A model generated the notes under the pieces. That model was not told where the DNA came from. It saw only the letters and a list, made by a program, of their open reading frames with translations, and ran no database searches. From Mycolicibacterium grossiae (GTDB taxonomy: Bacteria > Actinomycetota > Actinomycetes > Mycobacteriales > Mycobacteriaceae): a stretch of 64,000 nucleotides of DNA. Numbering within the stretch: the first letter of the stretch is position 1; every line of letters starts with the position of its first letter. This document shows positions 1-8,232 of the stretch, piece by piece. The DNA lies in the NCBI RefSeq assembly GCF_008329645.1, contig NZ_CP043474.1, positions 2,046,001-2,110,000 of the forward strand. The letters are read 5' to 3'. Made by a program: the position numbers and the translations under genes.

Positions 1-9
1 CGGCTCTCG

Positions 10-609
10 TCAGCGCGGTTCGGAGTCGACGACGCCGAGCCGCTCGAGCAGGTAGAGGAAGGCGGCCGCGAAGTCGTTGTCCGAGGTGTCGGCGCGCACC
101 CGCGCCCAGTCGACCTGCTCGCGCACCGCCCGCACGGGCGGCATCAACTTCGCGAAGTCGCAGTGGTGCTCGTGCAGTGAACGCAGCTTCTGGGTCAGCA
201 CGACCGTCGGCGGCAGCACCGGCATGGGGATGGCGAGCACGTCGCGCTCCTCGGCCGTCGCGAGGAGTCCGGCGTCCACTCGCGTGCCGTTCACCCGGTG
301 CAGCACGTCGACGAGCGCTTCGTTCAGCGTGGCCTTGAACAGCCAGTCCTCGGGGGTGCGCTCGATGGCGAAACCGGCCGCGGCCAGTGCGGCGACCGCC
401 TGATCGACGTCGTCCTCGGCGACCACCACGTCGGCGTCGTGCACCGGTTCGGGGGCGCCGTACGCCCACAGGGCGTAGCTCCCCGCCAACGCGAACGCCG
501 GCCCATCGGCCTTCAGGGCCGACGCGGCGTGCCGCAGCGCCTTGCGTAACGCGTCGGCATGGCCGAGCACGTCGGGTTCGTCAGCCTCCGGTGAACGACC
601 GTCCGTCAT
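10..609 (-). CDS. Nucleotidyltransferase-fold protein
   Basis: Predicted protein of 199 residues. The N-terminal third has the segment ALAGSYALWAYG followed by DADVVV, the G-S and D-x-D arrangement of minimal nucleotidyltransferases (MNT/AbiEii-like), then a helical C-terminal part. The substrate is unknown and no HEPN or toxin partner is visible next to it. The start at 609 gives MTDGRS; an in-frame ATG at 621 would add MHTH and overlap the start of the divergent gene. Nucleotidyltransferase fold is likely; the biological role is open. Confidence 0.7.
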   Translation of the reverse strand: MTDGRSPEADEPDVLGHADALRKALRHAASALKADGPAFALAGSYALWAYGAPEPVHDADVVVAEDDVDQAVAALAAAGFAIERTPEDWLFKATLNEALVDVLHRVNGTRVDAGLLATAEERDVLAIPMPVLPPTVVLTQKLRSLHEHHCDFAKLMPPVRAVREQVDWARVRADTSDNDFAAAFLYLLERLGVVDSEPR

Positions 610-615
610 GTGGGT

Positions 616-1395
616 ATGCATTACCCCGTGCGCGTAGCGACATTCAACATCCTGCACGGCAGGACGGTCGGTGACGGCGTCGACGTCGACCGGCTGGCCG
701 AGTGCGTCCGCCGCCTCGACGCGGACGTGCTGGCCCTGCAGGAGGTGGACGTGGACCAGGAGCGGTCGGGCCTCGCCGACCTCACGGCGGTGGCGGCCGA
801 GGCGATGGGCGCGCGCAGCCACCGCTTCGTCGCGGCGATCTCCGGGACGCCCGGCGCGACGTGGATGGCCGCGACGGGCGAGGAGCAGCCGGGCACCGCG
901 GGCTACGGCATCGCGCTGCTGTCCCGCTATCCGGCCTCGACGTGGCAGGTCGTGCGGATGCCGAGGATCCCGTTCCGCTTTCCCATGTACCTCCCCGGCC
1001 CCAACCGCGTGATGATGGTCGAGGAGGAGCCGCGGGCTGCGGTGATCGGCAGCTTCGACACCCCGCACGGGCCGCTGACGGTCGCCAACACCCACCTCTC
1101 GTTCGTGCCGGGCTGGAACCGGCTGCAGCTGCGGCGGCTGGTTCGCGACCTGCGCGGACTGCCGGGCCCGCACCTGCTGGTCGGCGACCTCAACATGACC
1201 GAGCGCGTGGTGGCCCGCTGGTCGCGGCTGCGTCCGCTGGCCGCGGCGCCGACGTTCCCCGCCGACGTGCCGACGCGCCAGCTCGACCACGTCCTCACCG
1301 ACGATCGCCGGCTGCGGGTGACCGCGGTCGACGCACCGGAGATGCCGATCTCCGATCACCGGCCGCTGGTCGTCGACCTGGACGAACGCGTCTGA
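616..1395 (+). CDS. Endonuclease/exonuclease/phosphatase family protein
   Basis: 259 residues with family signatures in order: VATFNILHG near the N-terminus, a QEVD metal-site glutamate around residue 45, VGDLNMTE around residue 195 and the terminal ISDHRPL catalytic histidine. Members are metal-dependent phosphodiesterases acting on nucleic acids, phosphoinositides or sphingomyelin; the substrate here cannot be read. No signal peptide is visible. ATG 616 is preferred; a GTG at 610 is also in frame. It is arranged head to head with the nucleotidyltransferase with no intergenic space. Confidence 0.8.
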   Translation: MHYPVRVATFNILHGRTVGDGVDVDRLAECVRRLDADVLALQEVDVDQERSGLADLTAVAAEAMGARSHRFVAAISGTPGATWMAATGEEQPGTAGYGIALLSRYPASTWQVVRMPRIPFRFPMYLPGPNRVMMVEEEPRAAVIGSFDTPHGPLTVANTHLSFVPGWNRLQLRRLVRDLRGLPGPHLLVGDLNMTERVVARWSRLRPLAAAPTFPADVPTRQLDHVLTDDRRLRVTAVDAPEMPISDHRPLVVDLDERV

Positions 1396-1465
1396 CCGAC
1401 CGGCGCTGCGCCCGTCCGTTGGGCGAAGTGGTCGGTACGAGATGCGAAGCGCTTCTCCCGGCGCC

Positions 1466-1491
1466 GTTTCGCGACGCGGCGAAGCGGGCTT
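1466..1491 (+). promoter_or_regulatory. Weak SigF-type promoter
   Basis: GTTT at 1466-1469, a 16-base spacer and GGGCTT at 1486-1491, upstream of the GT4-like gene at 1521. The -10 element deviates from GGGTAT, so this is a weaker match than the sites at 2742 and 4060. Confidence 0.35.
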
Positions 1492-1520
1492 CCCTCCCGG
1501 ACACGTCGAAGGGAGCTGGC

Positions 1521-2690
1521 ATGCGGGTGGGTCTGGTCGGAGTTCCGCGCCTCCTGGCGCCACTGGCGGGGGCACTTGCGTCGCAGGATGCCGAGGTCAC
1601 CGTCTACGGCTGCCTGCAGGACGCCGAGACGCCGGACCGGGCCGACGACGCCGGTTACCGCGTCGTCCGAATGCCGGGCGTGGTCGGACGCACGGCGGCC
1701 GACCTCGCCCCGGTGCTCAACGACTTCGCCCGCTTCCTGGCGTCGGAGTGGGAGACCGACCGGCCCGACGCCGTGAACGCCGACGGGTGGATCCACGGCG
1801 TCGCCGCGCAACTGGCCGCCGACCGCACGTCGATCCCGACGGTGCAGACCCTGCCGCGCCTCGGTGCCGTGACCGGGCAGCGGCAGTCGCGCATCGTGGG
1901 CCCGCCCGCACGATCGCGGCTCGAGCGGTTGCTCGCGAAGTCGGCCACCCGCGTGGCGGCCGCCTGCTCGGAGGACGTCGCCGAATTGATTCGCATGGGG
2001 TGTCCCCGCTCGCGCACCGCGGTGCTGCCGCACGGCGTCGACCTCGAGGTGTTCGAACCGACCGGTGCCAAGGACGAGCGGTCGGCCGGCTTTCGCGTCG
2101 TGACCGCGGTGGACGACCTGCTGCCCTACCAGGGGCTCGAGGATCTCGTCTGCGCCGTCGCGAAGCTGCCCGACGCCGAGCTGGTGGTCGTGGGCGGTCC
2201 GGCCGGCGCGGACGTGGCCACCGACGCCGACGCCAACCGCCTGCTCGCGATGGCCGCCCACTACGGCGCCGCCCACGTCACGGTGACCGGGTCGCTGTCG
2301 CCGGCCCGTCGGGCGGAGGTGCTCCGCTCGGCCGACGCCTTCGCCTATCCGTCCTGGTACGACTCTCAAGCCGTGCACGTCATCGAGGCAATGGCGTGCG
2401 GGGTGCCGGTGGTGGCGTCCGAGGCGGGTGCCATGGCCGACGTCGTCGTGCACGAGGTGACCGGTGTGCTGGTGCCGCCCCGCGCACCGGCGCGACTGCG
2501 CGAGGCGCTGTCGGGGATGCTGCACGGCGGCGTGCTGCGTGACGGCATGGGCCTCTCCGGGCGGACCCGCGCCCGGTCCTGCTATTCCTGGGAGCGGGTG
2601 GCCGTGCAGTCGCTCGACCTCTACCGGGCCGCGGTGGGCGTTCCCGCCGTCGGAGCACGACGCGTACCGGTGGCCGCCGCCGCCCGATGA
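1521..2690 (+). CDS. Degenerate GT4 (GT-B) glycosyltransferase paralogue
   Basis: 389 residues, colinear with the GT4 enzyme at 5075 (shared CSEDVAELIRMG, VVVGGP, EAMACGVPVVAS). Several functional positions are altered. The glycine-rich N-terminal donor loop is missing. The GRMVPRKG motif reads VDDLLPYQG, so the phosphate-binding Arg and Lys are lost. The E-x7-E motif is D-x7-E (DSQAVHVIE). It may be an inactive scaffold or regulatory paralogue of the 5075 enzyme; that is inference. ATG 1521 has a GAAGGGA ribosome-binding site. The reading frame is open far upstream, but that extension overlaps the previous gene and is not used. Confidence 0.75.
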   Translation: MRVGLVGVPRLLAPLAGALASQDAEVTVYGCLQDAETPDRADDAGYRVVRMPGVVGRTAADLAPVLNDFARFLASEWETDRPDAVNADGWIHGVAAQLAADRTSIPTVQTLPRLGAVTGQRQSRIVGPPARSRLERLLAKSATRVAAACSEDVAELIRMGCPRSRTAVLPHGVDLEVFEPTGAKDERSAGFRVVTAVDDLLPYQGLEDLVCAVAKLPDAELVVVGGPAGADVATDADANRLLAMAAHYGAAHVTVTGSLSPARRAEVLRSADAFAYPSWYDSQAVHVIEAMACGVPVVASEAGAMADVVVHEVTGVLVPPRAPARLREALSGMLHGGVLRDGMGLSGRTRARSCYSWERVAVQSLDLYRAAVGVPAVGARRVPVAAAAR

Positions 2691-2741
2691 CGTTGTCAGC
2701 CAACGCCTCTCGTCGGTGATCGCCCTGGTGTCCCGCGAACC

Positions 2742-2766
2742 GTTTCGCCTCCCCGGCGTGGGGTAG
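2742..2766 (+). promoter_or_regulatory. SigF-type promoter
   Basis: GTTT at 2742-2745, a 15-base spacer and GGGTAG at 2761-2766. This fits the mycobacterial SigF consensus GTTT-N15/17-GGGTAT. It lies 27 bases before the alcohol dehydrogenase ATG, which has its own GGAAGGGAG ribosome-binding site. Confidence 0.65.
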
Positions 2767-2793
2767 TTCCCCTCGAGTGGAAGGGAGCATGCG

Positions 2794-3975
2794 ATGAAGG
2801 CAGTCACCTGGCACGGCAAGCGCGACGTTCGGGTCGAGGAGGTACCCGACCCGAAGATCGTCGAACCGACCGACGCGATCATCGAGGTCACGTCCACCAA
2901 CATCTGCGGATCCGATCTGCACCTCTACGAGGTGCTCGGGGCGTTCATGAAACCCGGGGACATCCTCGGGCACGAACCGATGGGCGTCGTCACCGAGGTG
3001 GGGTCGGCGGTGACCAACCTCGCGGTCGGCGACCGCATCGTGGTTCCGTTCCAAATCTCTTGCGGCAGTTGCTACATGTGCGATCAGACGCTCTACACCC
3101 AGTGCGAGACGACGCAGGTGCGCGACCAGGGGATGGGCGCCGCGCTCTTCGGCTACTCCGAGCTGTACGGTTCGGTGCCCGGCGGTCAGGCGCAGTACCT
3201 GCGCGTACCGCAGGCGCAGTTCACCCACGTCAAGGTGCCCGACGGGCCCCCGGATTCGCGCTTCGTGTACCTGTCCGACGTGCTGCCCACCGCGTGGCAG
3301 GGCGTCGCGTACGCCAACGTGCCCGACGGCGGATCAGTGACCGTGCTCGGGCTCGGGCCGATCGGCGACATGGCCGCGCGCATCGCCCATCACCTCGGAT
3401 ACCGCGTGATCGGAGTCGACCGCGTTCCCGAGAGGCTGGAGCGGACACGGGCTTTCGGCATCGAGGTGCTCGACTTCGATGCGCTCGACGTCGGTGTCGG
3501 TGATGCGATCCGCGACCTCACCGGTGGTCGCGGCACGGATTCGGTGGTCGACGCCGTCGGCATGGAGGCCCACGGTTCCGGGGTCGCCAAGACCGCGCAG
3601 CAGGTGACGTCTCTGTTGCCCGACGCGCTGGCCAAGCCGATGATGCAGAAGGCCGGCGTGGACCGGCTCGACGCGTTCTACACCGCGATCGACGTCGTCC
3701 GCCGCGGCGGCACCATCTCGCTGTCCGGCGTGTACGGCGGCGCAGCCGATCCGCTGCCGATGCTCACGATGTTCGACAAGCAGATCACGCTGCGGATGGG
3801 GCAGGCCAACGTCAAGCGGTGGGTGGACGACATCATGCCGCTGCTCACCGACGCCGATCCGCTCGGCGTCGACACCTTCGCCAGCCACGTCCTGCCGCTG
3901 GACGAGGCCCCCCACGCCTACGAGATCTTCCAGAAGAAGACCGACGGCGCGGTCAAGGTGATGCTGACGCCGTGA
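2794..3975 (+). CDS. Zinc-dependent alcohol dehydrogenase (formaldehyde dehydrogenase-like)
   Basis: 393 residues of the medium-chain dehydrogenase family. Catalytic zinc ligands are in NICGSDLHLYE (around 38-48) and GHEPMG (around 59). A structural zinc segment SCGSCYMCDQTLYTQC lies around 90-105. The Rossmann motif LGLGPIGDMAA is around 185-195. The long sequence between the domains resembles the FdhA/threonine dehydrogenase-like branch found beside stress genes in actinobacteria. It probably oxidises an alcohol or aldehyde with NAD; the substrate is unknown. A SigF-type promoter precedes it and a hairpin follows it, so it appears to be its own unit between glycosyltransferase genes. Confidence 0.85.
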   Translation: MKAVTWHGKRDVRVEEVPDPKIVEPTDAIIEVTSTNICGSDLHLYEVLGAFMKPGDILGHEPMGVVTEVGSAVTNLAVGDRIVVPFQISCGSCYMCDQTLYTQCETTQVRDQGMGAALFGYSELYGSVPGGQAQYLRVPQAQFTHVKVPDGPPDSRFVYLSDVLPTAWQGVAYANVPDGGSVTVLGLGPIGDMAARIAHHLGYRVIGVDRVPERLERTRAFGIEVLDFDALDVGVGDAIRDLTGGRGTDSVVDAVGMEAHGSGVAKTAQQVTSLLPDALAKPMMQKAGVDRLDAFYTAIDVVRRGGTISLSGVYGGAADPLPMLTMFDKQITLRMGQANVKRWVDDIMPLLTDADPLGVDTFASHVLPLDEAPHAYEIFQKKTDGAVKVMLTP

Positions 3976-3988
3976 CGTCGGGCGTCGA

Positions 3989-4016
3989 CGCCGCGAAACA
4001 TCGTGTTCTCGCGGCG
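3989..4016 (+). terminator. Hairpin after the alcohol dehydrogenase gene
   Basis: Perfect 8-base stem CGCCGCGA (3989-3996) with TCGCGGCG (4009-4016) and a 12-base loop, placed 13 bases after the dehydrogenase stop. There is no U-tract, as is usual in mycobacteria. It probably separates this transcript from the glycosyltransferase operon at 4095. Confidence 0.5.
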
Positions 4017-4059
4017 TTTACGCACGTCGAGGACCGGAGAAACGCTTCTCGCCAATCCC

Positions 4060-4084
4060 GTTTGAGTCAAAACGCGAAGGGTAC
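4060..4084 (+). promoter_or_regulatory. SigF-type promoter of the first glycosyltransferase operon
   Basis: GTTT at 4060-4063, a 15-base spacer and GGGTAC at 4079-4084. The ATG of the next gene (4095) is only 10 bases further on and has no Shine-Dalgarno sequence. Transcription should therefore begin almost at the start codon (leaderless). Confidence 0.7.
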
Positions 4085-4094
4085 TCGGCGCGCC

Positions 4095-5078
4095 ATGCCC
4101 TCGACGAGCACCTCGGCGACCACACCACGAACGGTGCTGATCTGGCACGTCCACGGCTCGTGGACCGAGGCCTTCGTCGCAGGTGGGCACGACTATCTCG
4201 TGCCGTTCACCGGCGACGCGCGTGCCGGCGGACTGCGCGGCCGGGACTGGCCCGACGCCACCGAGGTCACGCCGGACGAGTTGCGACTTCGCGATGTGGA
4301 CCTGGTCGTGCTGCAGCGGGTCGAGGACCTCGAGTTGGCAGCCCAGTGGTTGGGCCGACGGCCGGGCGTCGACGTACCCGCCGTGTTCGTGGAACACAAC
4401 GCGCCGCGCCCGCACCCGGTCGACAGTCGGCACCCGCTGGCCGACCACAGCGACATCCCCATCGTGCACGTCACCGACTTCAACGCCCTCATGTGGGACA
4501 ACGGATCGGCGCCGGTGCGCGTCATCAACCACGGGGTCCCCGACCCCGGTCCGCTGTACACCGGCGAGATCGCCGCCGCCGCAACGATGATGAACGAGCC
4601 GGTGCGACGCTGGCGCACCGTGGGCGCCGACCTGCTGGGCCCGCTGAGCGGGCACGTGCCCATCGACGTCTGGGGCATTGCGTCGGAACGGCTCGACGAG
4701 GAGCCCCACCGCAATGCGCGCGTGAGCGCGCGCGGTGACCTGCCGACCCGCGAGTTGCTGGGAGAAGTCGCGCGCCGCCGGGTGTATCTGCACACGGCAC
4801 GGTGGACGTCGCTCGGGCTCTCGCTGATTGAGGCGATGTTCCTGGGCATGCCGATCGTCGCGGTGGCGTCGACCATGGCGCCCTTGGTGATTCCGCCCGA
4901 GGCCGGGGTGGTCAGCGCCGACGTGCCGACGCTCGGCTGGGCGGCGGAGGGCTTCGTCGCCGACCACGTCGCCGCCGTCACCGCGGGCAAGGCCGCCCGC
5001 GACTACGCCACGACCCACTTCGGCGTCGACAGGTTCCTCGCCGACTGGGATCGACTGATCGAGGAGGTATCGAGGTGA
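4095..5078 (+). CDS. GT-B glycosyltransferase
   Basis: 327 residues. The C-terminal half has a GT-B/GT4-like donor domain (TSLGLSLIEAMFLGMPIVAVAST, about 237-260). The N-terminal half (HVHGSWTEAF, FVEHNAPRPHP) resembles the acceptor domain of small actinobacterial glycosyltransferases. The first acid of the E-x7-E motif is Thr here, so the catalytic details are uncertain. ATG 4095 is chosen because the SigF-type -10 element ends at 4084. It overlaps the next gene by four bases (GTGA), implying translational coupling. Donor and acceptor are unknown; context suggests the heptose/xylose glycan. Confidence 0.7.
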   Translation: MPSTSTSATTPRTVLIWHVHGSWTEAFVAGGHDYLVPFTGDARAGGLRGRDWPDATEVTPDELRLRDVDLVVLQRVEDLELAAQWLGRRPGVDVPAVFVEHNAPRPHPVDSRHPLADHSDIPIVHVTDFNALMWDNGSAPVRVINHGVPDPGPLYTGEIAAAATMMNEPVRRWRTVGADLLGPLSGHVPIDVWGIASERLDEEPHRNARVSARGDLPTRELLGEVARRRVYLHTARWTSLGLSLIEAMFLGMPIVAVASTMAPLVIPPEAGVVSADVPTLGWAAEGFVADHVAAVTAGKAARDYATTHFGVDRFLADWDRLIEEVSR

Positions 5079-6307
5079 CGATGCTGGAGAGCGCCAGAAC
5101 GGACACCGCGCTGAGGATCGCGATGATCTCCGAGCATGCCAGCCCACTGGCCCACATCGGCGGCGTGGACGCCGGCGGCCAGAACGTCGCCGTGGCCGAG
5201 CTGTCGGCGGCGTTGGCCCGGCTGGGCCACGACGTGGTGGTGTACACCCGGCGGGACGACGCCGGGCTGCCCGAGCACGTCGACACGGCCGACGGATACT
5301 CAGTGGTGCACGTTCCCGCCGGACCGGCCGAGGTGATCGCGAAGGACGAGATGCCGCAGTACATGGGCGATTTCGGCGAGTACCTCGCCGGCCAGTGGAC
5401 GCAGTGGCGACCCGACGTCGCGCACGCCCACTTCTGGATGTCCGGCCTCGCCACGCTCGCGGCCGCCGACCCGCTGCGCATCCCCACCGTGCAGACCTTT
5501 CATGCACTCGGTGCCGTCAAGCGGCTGCACCAGGGTGCTGCCGACACCAGCCCCGACGAACGGATCCGGCTGGAGACGATGATCGCCCGCAGCGTCGACT
5601 GGGTGGCGGCCACGTGCTCGGAGGAGGTCGCCGAACTGGTGCGCATGGGCCGCCCCGCCAACCGGATCTCGGTGGTGCCGTGCGGCGTCGACGTCGAGGA
5701 GTTCACCCCCGACGGCCCCACGGCGCCGAAGGGCAAGGCGCACCGCGTGGTATCCGTCGGGCGGATGGTGCCGCGCAAGGGCTTCGACACGATGATCCGG
5801 GCCATGCGACAGCTGCCGCGCACCGAGCTGGTGATCGTCGGCGGCCCGGACAAATCCGAACTCGACGACGACGCCGAGGCGATGCGGCTGCAGCGGCTCG
5901 CCGCCGCCCAGGGCGTCGGCGACCGGGTGCACCTCTACGGCTCGGTGGCGCGCGACGAGATGCCGATGCTGCTGCGGTCCGCGGACGTCGTGGCGGCGAC
6001 GCCCTGGTACGAGCCGTTCGGCATCGTCCCGCTGGAGGCCATGGCGTGCGGCGTGCCCGTCGTCGCATCGGCCGTCGGCGGCATGCTCGACACCGTGGTC
6101 CCCGGCAGCACCGGACGGCTGGTGCCGCCGCGCGACGCCAACGCCCTCGCCGCGGCGATCGGCCCGCTGCTGTGGGACGGCCGGTTGCGCGACCGCTTCG
6201 GTGCGGCCGGACGCCGGCGCGTCTGCGAGCACTACACCTGGGACCGCGTCGCGGACGGCACCGAGGAGGTCTACCGCACCCTGGCCGCCGTCGGGAGGCT
6301 GCGGTGA
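5075..6307 (+). CDS. GT4 glycosyltransferase (sucrose-phosphate synthase/MshA-like)
   Basis: 410 residues with an intact GT4 set: glycine-rich donor loop HIGGVDAGGQN (about 27-37), HAHFWMSG acceptor-side histidine (about 117), GRMVPRKG with the phosphate-binding Arg and Lys, and the E-x7-E motif EPFGIVPLE (about 312-320). It should be a retaining transferase using a nucleotide sugar. GTG 5075 overlaps the upstream stop. It is distinct from mycothiol MshA by context, being inside a glycan cluster. It ends 7 bases from the convergent GT2 gene. Confidence 0.85.
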   Translation: MTMLESARTDTALRIAMISEHASPLAHIGGVDAGGQNVAVAELSAALARLGHDVVVYTRRDDAGLPEHVDTADGYSVVHVPAGPAEVIAKDEMPQYMGDFGEYLAGQWTQWRPDVAHAHFWMSGLATLAAADPLRIPTVQTFHALGAVKRLHQGAADTSPDERIRLETMIARSVDWVAATCSEEVAELVRMGRPANRISVVPCGVDVEEFTPDGPTAPKGKAHRVVSVGRMVPRKGFDTMIRAMRQLPRTELVIVGGPDKSELDDDAEAMRLQRLAAAQGVGDRVHLYGSVARDEMPMLLRSADVVAATPWYEPFGIVPLEAMACGVPVVASAVGGMLDTVVPGSTGRLVPPRDANALAAAIGPLLWDGRLRDRFGAAGRRRVCEHYTWDRVADGTEEVYRTLAAVGRLR

Positions 6308-6314
6308 GCGCCGC

Positions 6315-7214
6315 TCAGCCCGTCTCGCCCGCACGTTCGAGGAGCCGCAGCCTGCGCTCCACGTGGTCGGGCAGTCGCCGCCGCCCGCGCGTCACCGCGG
6401 GCAGCCGGCGGAGCGCCTCGGTGAGCGCCCTCGCGTGCTCGCCGTCCGAAGCGGCCGCCCGGACGAGCCGCGCCGTGACCTCCGCACACCGGTCCGCGGG
6501 GCGGCGCAGCCACGTCGTCAGCGCCTCGTTGCGCAGCACCCGCGCGGCCTGGGCGGCCGACGTCTGGCGTATCGGCGAGGGCTGGTGGTGCGCCACCAGT
6601 TCCGGCGTGAAGCACAGGTCGCAGCCGGCCGCTGCCAGGTCCCAGGCCACCAGGCTCTCCTCGCCGCGGAAGTGCAGGATCGGGCTGAAGCCGCCGACGG
6701 CCAGGAACGCCGCGCTGCGGACGATGGACCCGCAGGACAGGAATCCGAGGATCGACGGTCCGGGCAGTGCCGGGTCGCGGCCCAGCGGGCTGGTGGCGAG
6801 CGCCGCGACCACCGGATCGTCGCGTTCGCCCGGCCAGACGGTCATCCGCCCCGCCAGCAGGGCCACCGACGGGTACGCGTCGAAGACCTCCTCGGCCCGC
6901 ACGGTCGACTCCGGTTCCCACCAGGAGTCGTCGTCGCAGAACGCGACGAACTCGGTGCCGCAGCGTCGCACGCCGACGTTGCGTGCGACCGCGCCGAGGT
7001 TCTCGTCGAGCGCGACGACCTCGAGCCGGCCCGCCGCGGTCGCGGCGAGCCGGGTGACGGCCGCGACGGAGTCGTCGGCCGAACCGTTGTCCACCACGAC
7101 GATCGGACAGGTAGTGGTATCGAGCAAGCGTGACACGACCGATGTCAGCTCCGAGCGGCGGTCCCGGCTCGCGATGACGAACGAGGTTCGCGAACTGCGT
7201 GATTCGGGCGTCAT
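6315..7214 (-). CDS. GT2 glycosyltransferase
   Basis: 299 residues, GT-A fold family 2. N-terminal TSFVIASRDR, VVVDNGSADDS (about 38-48), the metal-binding DDD in FVAFCDDDSWW (about 89-99), and later GGFSPILHFRGEE as acceptor/catalytic loop. It probably adds a sugar from a nucleotide donor at the cytoplasmic membrane face. It is the only reverse-strand gene in the glycan locus. Its ATG (complement of 7212-7214) shares the tetranucleotide CATG with the divergent gene at 7213. A rightward extension of the frame to 7400 is possible but would run into the epimerase gene. Confidence 0.8.
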   Translation of the reverse strand: MTPESRSSRTSFVIASRDRRSELTSVVSRLLDTTTCPIVVVDNGSADDSVAAVTRLAATAAGRLEVVALDENLGAVARNVGVRRCGTEFVAFCDDDSWWEPESTVRAEEVFDAYPSVALLAGRMTVWPGERDDPVVAALATSPLGRDPALPGPSILGFLSCGSIVRSAAFLAVGGFSPILHFRGEESLVAWDLAAAGCDLCFTPELVAHHQPSPIRQTSAAQAARVLRNEALTTWLRRPADRCAEVTARLVRAAASDGEHARALTEALRRLPAVTRGRRRLPDHVERRLRLLERAGETG

Positions 7215-8232
7215 GGCAGGGGCGGCTACCCAGCGCGGTGCGGGCCGAAACGGCCCGGTGCGCGCCCTGGTGACCGGCGGATGCGGCTTCGTCGGCGGCC
7301 ACCTGTGCGAGGCGCTGCTCGACCGCGGCGTCGAGGTCACCTGCCTCGACGATCTCTCGACCAGCGCCCCGGACGCCGCCATGCGCCTGGCGAACCGCAC
7401 GGGCTACCGCTTCGTGCGCCACGACGTCGCCGACCCGCTGCCCGGTGAGCTGCTCGACGAGCCCGCCGACGTCGTTTACCACCTGGCGTCCCCGGCGTCC
7501 CCGGTCGACTACCTGCGGATGCCGACCGCCACGCTGCGCACCGGGTCGCAGGGGACGGCGAATGCGTTGGACTACGCAGAACGCCACGGCGCCCGGCTGG
7601 TGCTGGCCTCCACCAGCGAGGTGTACGGCGATCCGCTGCGGCACCCGCAACGGGAGGACTACTGGGGCAACGTCAACCCCATCGGGCCGCGCAGCGTGTA
7701 CGACGAGGCCAAGCGCTTCGCCGAGGCGCTGGCCTTCGCCCACCACCGCGAGCGCGGCACGTCGATCGGCGTGGCCCGCATCTTCAACACGCACGGGCCA
7801 CGGATGCGCGCCGACGACGGCCGGGCCGTCCCGACGTTCTGCCGCCAGGCGCTGCTGGGCGAACCGATCACGGTGTCCGGCAACGGTTCCCAGACGCGCT
7901 CGCTGTGCTTCGTCGACGACACTGTGCGCGGGCTGATCGCCTTGGGCGAATCCGATGTCACCGGGCCGGTCAACATCGGCAACCCGGAGGAGCGCACCGT
8001 GCTCGAGATCGCGGAGATGGTCCGCGAACTCGCCGGCAGCGCCTCGCCCATCGAGTTCGTCCCCGCCGTCGTCGACGACCCGTTCCGCCGCTGCCCCGAC
8101 ATCGGACTGGCTGCCGAGCAGCTCGGCTGGCGACCGCTGGTCGGCTACCGCGAGGGACTGGCCACCACCGTCGAATGGTTCCACCGCCAGGCCGACCGGC
8201 TGTTGGCGACCCCTGCAGGAGGAGGACTGTAG
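7213..8232 (+). CDS. UDP-glucuronate decarboxylase-like NAD-dependent epimerase/dehydratase
   Basis: 339 residues, extended SDR. It has the TGGCGFVGG nucleotide loop (21-29), Ser/Thr in STSEVYGD, and catalytic Tyr163/Lys167 in SVYDEAK. The stretches HLASPASPVDYLR, EDYWGNVNPIGPRSVYDEAKR and SQTRSLCFVDD are hallmarks of UDP-xylose synthase (UXS) rather than of HldD, the ADP-heptose epimerase. With the Ugd-like enzyme at the operon end it should convert UDP-glucose via UDP-glucuronate to UDP-xylose. First gene of a nine-gene operon; it ends directly before the next ATG. Alternative start GTG 7258. Confidence 0.8.
   Translation: MAGAATQRGAGRNGPVRALVTGGCGFVGGHLCEALLDRGVEVTCLDDLSTSAPDAAMRLANRTGYRFVRHDVADPLPGELLDEPADVVYHLASPASPVDYLRMPTATLRTGSQGTANALDYAERHGARLVLASTSEVYGDPLRHPQREDYWGNVNPIGPRSVYDEAKRFAEALAFAHHRERGTSIGVARIFNTHGPRMRADDGRAVPTFCRQALLGEPITVSGNGSQTRSLCFVDDTVRGLIALGESDVTGPVNIGNPEERTVLEIAEMVRELAGSASPIEFVPAVVDDPFRRCPDIGLAAEQLGWRPLVGYREGLATTVEWFHRQADRLLATPAGGGL

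Noticed and set aside
1356..2903. Reverse frame of about 515 codons over the GT4-like gene
   Set aside because: His/Arg/Gly-rich composition typical of antisense frames, no domain, and it opposes a conserved glycosyltransferase sequence.
7213..8232. Reading the epimerase as HldD (ADP-heptose 6-epimerase)
   Set aside because: The HLASPASPVDYLR and YWGNVNPIGPRSVYDEAKR type motifs point to the UDP-glucuronate decarboxylase group instead; HldD is therefore considered absent.
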